DNA of 55,484 nucleotides from Alienimonas chondri (lineage in GTDB: Bacteria > Planctomycetota > Planctomycetia > Planctomycetales > Planctomycetaceae): the NCBI RefSeq assembly GCF_013036045.1, contig NZ_WTPX01000013.1, positions 1-55,484 of the forward strand. The letters run 5' to 3'. Each line of letters begins with the position of its first letter. Position 1 is the first letter of the stretch. Positions 41,101 to 47,100 of the stretch are shown here, in pieces. Under the pieces are notes generated by a model. It was not told where the DNA came from. It did no database searches and saw nothing but the letters and a program-made list of their open reading frames with translations. Position numbers and translations under genes: made by a program.

Positions 41101-44100
41101 GATCGCGTCCTCGGAGAGTTCGATCTCGGTCTTGCCGTCCCAGTCCGCCGTCAGTCCCATCGTCGCTTTTTCGTTGAACTGCGAGATAGCGGCCTTGAGA
41201 CCCGGGTCGAGACCGGCAGCTGTCCGCCAGAGATCGCCTTCGAACAATTGCTCCGACACCCAGGCCTCTCCCCGGATGGCGACATTGCCGTCGCCCTCGA
41301 AACAGGCAACTCCTTCGTTATCGATGATCGCCCTGAAGTCGGCCTCGGCGTCCGCTGTCAAAACGAGGCCGAGGTCCAGCAAACCGAGCTCGGCCTGCCC
41401 CTGGACGTTCTGGGCCTTCAGTCGTCCCGAACACGCCGCGAGCGTCTCTCCTGTGAACGACAGGTCGTAGATTCCCCGCTCGGCAAGCAGCGACCCGCCG
41501 ACCAGAAGGCCGTCACGATCGACGTCTTTCAGCGGAAGTGCCAACATCGCCGAGAGCATGAGCGTGTCGAATATGGCGTCGCGATCCGGGGCTTGGCCCG
41601 GGGCGGTGATCGACAGCGGCGTCGTCTCCATCAGAGGGAACCAGTCGATTGTCGCGACGTACCTGTCCCGGAAGGTAAAACGCTCCCCGTCGAAGTCGAC
41701 GTGCAGCCGTCCGGTCGGATCCGTCTCGTTGAATCGCTGGGCGATCTCCTCCGCGGAGTGGACATCCCCCAAGGGCACGTCGAAAGCGGTCGGCGGGTCG
41801 GATGGCGTCTCCGGGTCGTGACCGGTGAGCGCCACCCTCACCTGGACGGCATCTCGATGGGACGCGGTCAGCAAGCCGAAAAGATGCTCCATCCGCTTTC
41901 TCATCTCCCCACAGAACGGCCGCAGGAAGACCTCCTGATCTTCGGCGTCGTCCGAAATCGCGAGCGAGTCGGCCGGTCCGTCCTCGATGCCGTCGTCCGC
42001 GTCGTGCCCGTCCTCCGGCGGCTTCGGCGGGACCGCGATCGAGAAGTTGGCTTTAAGGGACGTTTCGAACGATGCGGCCAGGCCCCCCTGCAAGGTGAGG
42101 CGGTCGAATGGACTGTCAGGAGGCAAAGTGATGCGGGCCGATTCGATCGGCAGCGGCGGCTCTTCGGCGAGAGCGTCCTCAGGACGGACCGCCTTAGCGT
42201 AAAAAGTGAGCGCCGCATCCGCCCCCCCCTGCCGTTCGTACGCGATCGTAAGCCGCCCCCCCGAGAGATCCTCAACGCACGAGCGCAGGCTCCCCAGCGT
42301 CGGCGAAGCGAAATCATCAACCGCCCGCAGATCGGCGAGGCCGCCGACGAAACCGAGCTGATCCGTTTCGAACAATGAGACCGGGGCGTTTCCTGTCAGA
42401 GGGGTGGTGATCACCAGCCGTCCGTCGCGTCGCTCGAACTGGAGTGCCTCAAGGGCTGTCTTGGCCTCACCATCGGGTAAATTGCTGATCGCCTGCTCGA
42501 TCCGCGACTCCACTTCCTGGACGTTTCCTGTCGTGTGGGGCACGACGACCTCAACCGGTGGCCCGGCCGGCGTGATTACCGCGAGGAACGTTAGATCCTC
42601 TTGCGCCAGATCCCTGTCCGAGGGCAAGGGGCTACCCGTCCGGCGGATCGACTTCAGGCCGAGGGCCTCGCACCCAGTCCTCGGTTCAATGGTGAGCCGG
42701 GCAAGCGGTGCCTGTCGGTTGATGAGCAGTCGCAACCGGGGCGGAGCGTTTCCCTTCCGATCGGCCAAGCCAAACCAGAGCGTCTGAGCAAGACCGACCC
42801 GGTTGAGCGCGGAGCCGAGTGCGTCGTTGAGCCGTTCGACGTACTCGCCCTCCGGTTGCGGGGTGTCCGTGTACGGCGGCGGGTCCACCGTGAGCTCGAT
42901 CGGCACGACGCGGTCATCCGCGTGGATGGTGAAGGCGATCGTCGACGGCCAGACCTCGCCCGCGATCGCTTCGCACTCGACCGCCCGGTAGAGCATCCGA
43001 TCGATGACGGAGAACTGAAGCCACCTGCGAAGGTCGATTACATCGGATGGCTTGACGTCGGTGAGCGGGAACCGCTTCTTCGCTAGGCCGCTTTCGAGCC
43101 GTTCCGCAACGATGTCCAGCACATTGAGCGGTATCTCCTGAGTCGTCCGCTTCAGCGGGGCGAGCGTCCGCCCCGCCTCGGTGGTCTCCGGAAGGATCAC
43201 ATAAGACTTGGTAATCGTCGGAGAGACGCTGTAGATCCGCGGTTCCTCGTCGATGATGAGGACATCGAACTCTTGCCGAGGCAGGTCCTGTCCGTCCTCG
43301 GGATCGAGCACCAGCCGCCAACGCGTATCGGCCGTGACATCGACGACCGCCGGCGGCTTGTATTTGTCGGGAAAGAGGAACGACGTTCGACCGGGCAGCG
43401 TGGCGGTCTCCCCGTTTTGGTCGACTTCGTAATCCTTTTCCTTCTCGAACAGCGTCGGTACGGTCCCGGCGTCGAGCGAAGCGACCACATCCGCAAGCAG
43501 ACCCGGCGAAAGGTGGGCGAATCGAACCCTCGCGTCCGCTTCGACCGCCGTATCGACCCAGAGCTCGAACCGCGTCTCTCCCCGTGGGAGCCCTTGGATC
43601 GGATGGGGGCCGCCGTTGACCGTACCGTCGAGGTCGACGACCAGTTCGCCGACGCGGACACGGTCGTCCGCACCCGGAGGTCCCGGTGTCGGGTCGGGCG
43701 GGAGGGGATGCTCGAGGGCCAGAAGGGCCCGGCCAAGAAACGCGTCGCACTCCGCCGCGAGTTGCTCGGAGGCGACAGTGACGCCCCCGCCGTCATTGAG
43801 CGAGACGATCGGAACGTTAATCTCGTAGCCGAGGCCCTCGACTGTCGGTGCCGCCAGGCCGAGGATCCCGAATCGCCAATCGGTCTGGCCGAACGCCCGC
43901 GGTTGACCGATCGCGAGGCGGGCGTGAGCCGATTCGATCTTCACCGTGAAGCGATCCAGTTCGTCGAGCTGAACCTCCAGGTACGCCTCGGTCGCCCAGG
44001 TCGCCCGCAGATGGACAGGAACCTCGGCTCTTAGGGCGACCCGGCCCTGCCGGTCGAGCATCGTGTCGACGACGCTTTCGTCGACCGCGCCGATGGTCTC

Positions 44101-47100
44101 AACGCGGAACGTTGCCTCGACGTCGGCCTGAGCGGCGTCAGGCAATCGGAGTGAGACGACTCGCGTTGCGGGATCGTAGTCGACGCGGTCGGTCTTCTCG
44201 AGCAAGTCCTCCAGATCCTCCGCCCCCGCGACAATCGTCTTGAGCGAACCGATCTCGTTGACGAGGGCAACCTTGAACGCTTCGACGGTCTCGTCGGTGA
44301 CCGTGATCAGCCGTTCGTCCAGTGCCTCGATGATTTCGTCGTTTCTCGCCTCGGTCAGCGACGCCGCGACCGCTTGCCCGAATGTCTCGAGGTGGGTTGC
44401 GAGCGTCGCCGGAACCGGGACTGGGTCGTCTTGCAGCAGGGCTGCGACGTCCTCGATCCCCGGAGCCGAGATCGGAGACCCCGCTTGGCGGATGATCCGC
44501 ACCTGCGCTTGGACATCGAGCTCGTCGCTCTCGGTGACGAGGGGTCGAACCTCCGGCTCTAGGTCGGCCCGGATCCCGGTCGGAACGACCAGCTTGACGG
44601 CGAGAAACGGGCGAACGTGGACCTTCGCAATTGCGTTAAGATACCCGATCTCATCGGCCGCGTCGGTCCAGGCGACGATCGCGACATTCCCGTTATCGCG
44701 GATCGCGGGCCCGCCGCCGATCGGCACGAACCGGCCCGATTCGTCGGACCCGCGTTCGAGCGTCACGCCTCCGAACGAGGCCAGCGAGGGGTCGCCAAGG
44801 ATTTCTCGCAGCCAAGACGTTCCGAAGGATGGTGCTCCGGACCCGGATGTAAGTCGGTTCCAGGCGGGTGCCGTCGTGTCGTCGCGGCGCCGATCGGCCC
44901 GCAGGACGAGCAAATCGTCGGCATCGGGAGCCGTTTCACCCGGGGCGGCCGGGGGCTCGACTTCGTGAGCCGCCCGGCAGAGCGTCAACGCGTCCCGGAG
45001 GGCCTTCCGCGAATCCAGCCTGCCGTCGACGACTAGCCAGTCGGGCGTATCGCCGCCGATGTAACCGAGCCACCGCAGCCGTTGCTGAAGCGTCGCCCGG
45101 AAGATCGAGACGTCCGCATCGCCCCATTCGTCGACGCCATGTGTGCCGGTCAACAGCGGTCGGCGGGCTCCAGCGTGGACCGTGACCGTGAAGGTCGGCT
45201 CGGTCCCGCTGTGCGGCCGGAGCTGCTCCCAGGTCGCCACGCCAGTCGCCGGATCGAGAAGCTCTCGCTCGACGACGAATCCGACGACCCCTTCGAACGG
45301 GAGCGGCGGGCCCGGTCCATCGGTCGACGATCGCTCCGTTACTTTCGGAGCGAAATAGTACTCCGGGACGCGGATGGGCGGGGCCGACGCGGCCGTCCGC
45401 TCCCGTCGGATCAGATAGCCTCCGTCATCGGCGGCCGAGGAGCCGGCCGGGTCGAGAACGAAGTGAGCGTGACCGGCCGTCCCATCGTCGCCCGTGGCGA
45501 TCTCGTGGAATTCGGCGTCCCCTTTCGCCTTGGTGAGCACGGTCTTGATCCTCACCCGGTTCACCCGACGGACTTCGTCGGCGGCCGAGAGGGAAAGCAG
45601 CCCGTCGACGGATATCGGCGAGAGGTCTCCCGTGAACAGGTCCTCCGTGGATAGCTCCAGAACCCGGGCCGACGGGAGCGTCGGCTCTCGCCTCGCAAGG
45701 CAGTACTGATAACGGGCCGACGGCAGAACGGCGACGTTCGCCGTGGTCTTCGCTGGATCCCGATCAACCGGTGCCCATCCGGTCCACACTTTCTCAGCCA
45801 GACGTCGCCGGACGAACAACGTCGCGCCGGCTTCGCCTGCGGCGGTCAGCCCCGTGAGCTGGATGGACCCGGTCCGGGTCATCGGTCTTCCCAGCGGGTC
45901 AAGCCCCACGATGTCCTGGGCACGCACCCATGGCGTGGGCAACACCTCCGCTTTCGGCTTCCATCGTTCAAGGTAGGGCGCTCGACCTCGTGCCGGTTCG
46001 TCCCGACTGAGATTCCGCGTCGTCTTGATGTAATGAATGAGAGTGTCGAAATCGCCCAGCATCCCCTTGGTCATCGGCCGCTCGCCCGACCATCCCTGAT
46101 AGATGAAGTCGGCGAGAATGTCCTGGATCGCCGGGTGCAATTCCTCCCAGGGCGTCTTGCCCGGTTTGGACGTCCCGTCGACATGTCGGGTCCGCCTGTT
46201 ATAAATCGCAATCGTCTGATCGATGTACGATGGACTCGTGCGCACGGTCCCGTCAGACTCGGTCCAGGTGGCGCCCTGGGAGTAGACGAGATTGAACAAT
46301 CGGAGCTGCTGCGGCCGAGTCAGGAGAAGCGAATCATCGTCGCGATGCTGGCGGTAGAACGCATCGGCTTCGAGACCTGTCATGCCCGCCGCAGCCGAGA
46401 GTGTTTCCGCCGCCGTTGGGTCGTATCCGATCGACGTTAATTCCGCCTTGATCTGCTCCGCGGAGCGAGAGCCCATGTCGTAGCCCCGGCCGAAGGTCAC
46501 CCCGGACTTGCTCTCCGACACCGGCTCTCCCGAACGGACCGGATGATGGATCCGCAGCGTGCGGTCGGAGTGCCCCTCGCTGCGATAGGTGACCAGTCCT
46601 CGGTCGATGAAGTCGTAGCTGATCGCCCACTGGTCGTCAGTGTCCTTCGCCATCGACGCGATCCCGAACATCTCCAACGGCGAACCGTCGAACGTCACAT
46701 CGATCGAGAACTCATAGGTTTCGTCACTAAGAACAGGTGCCGTGAAGAGCGTTGTCGGCGTATTGGGCTCCGCCTCGATCTTGTCGCCCGTCGCCGGCGC
46801 ATCGTCATGATGATGCGTCAACACGATCGTCGCGGTGTGGGGCGCCGTGGTCGCGATCGTCGCCTTGAGTTCCGCTCCGGGTGCGACTTCCTCCGGCAGG
46901 ACGAATCGCGGAGGCGACCCCGGCGCAGCGTTCCATGTCAGCGTCGCGTCGACGTGCTCTCCGTCCGCCAGTCGATCGACCAAATCCTGCGTCCAGGCCG
47001 TCGCATCGGTCGGCACGCACCAATTCGCGTTCTGCTCTCCCGGGCCGATCGGCGTGCCCGTCTCTCGGACGACGTCGACCTTCTCATCCGAAAGGACGCC

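Noticed and set aside
41248-42378. A 376-codon plus-strand ORF
   Set aside because: A shadow of the giant gene, with Arg/Gly/Pro-rich composition and no recognisable motif.
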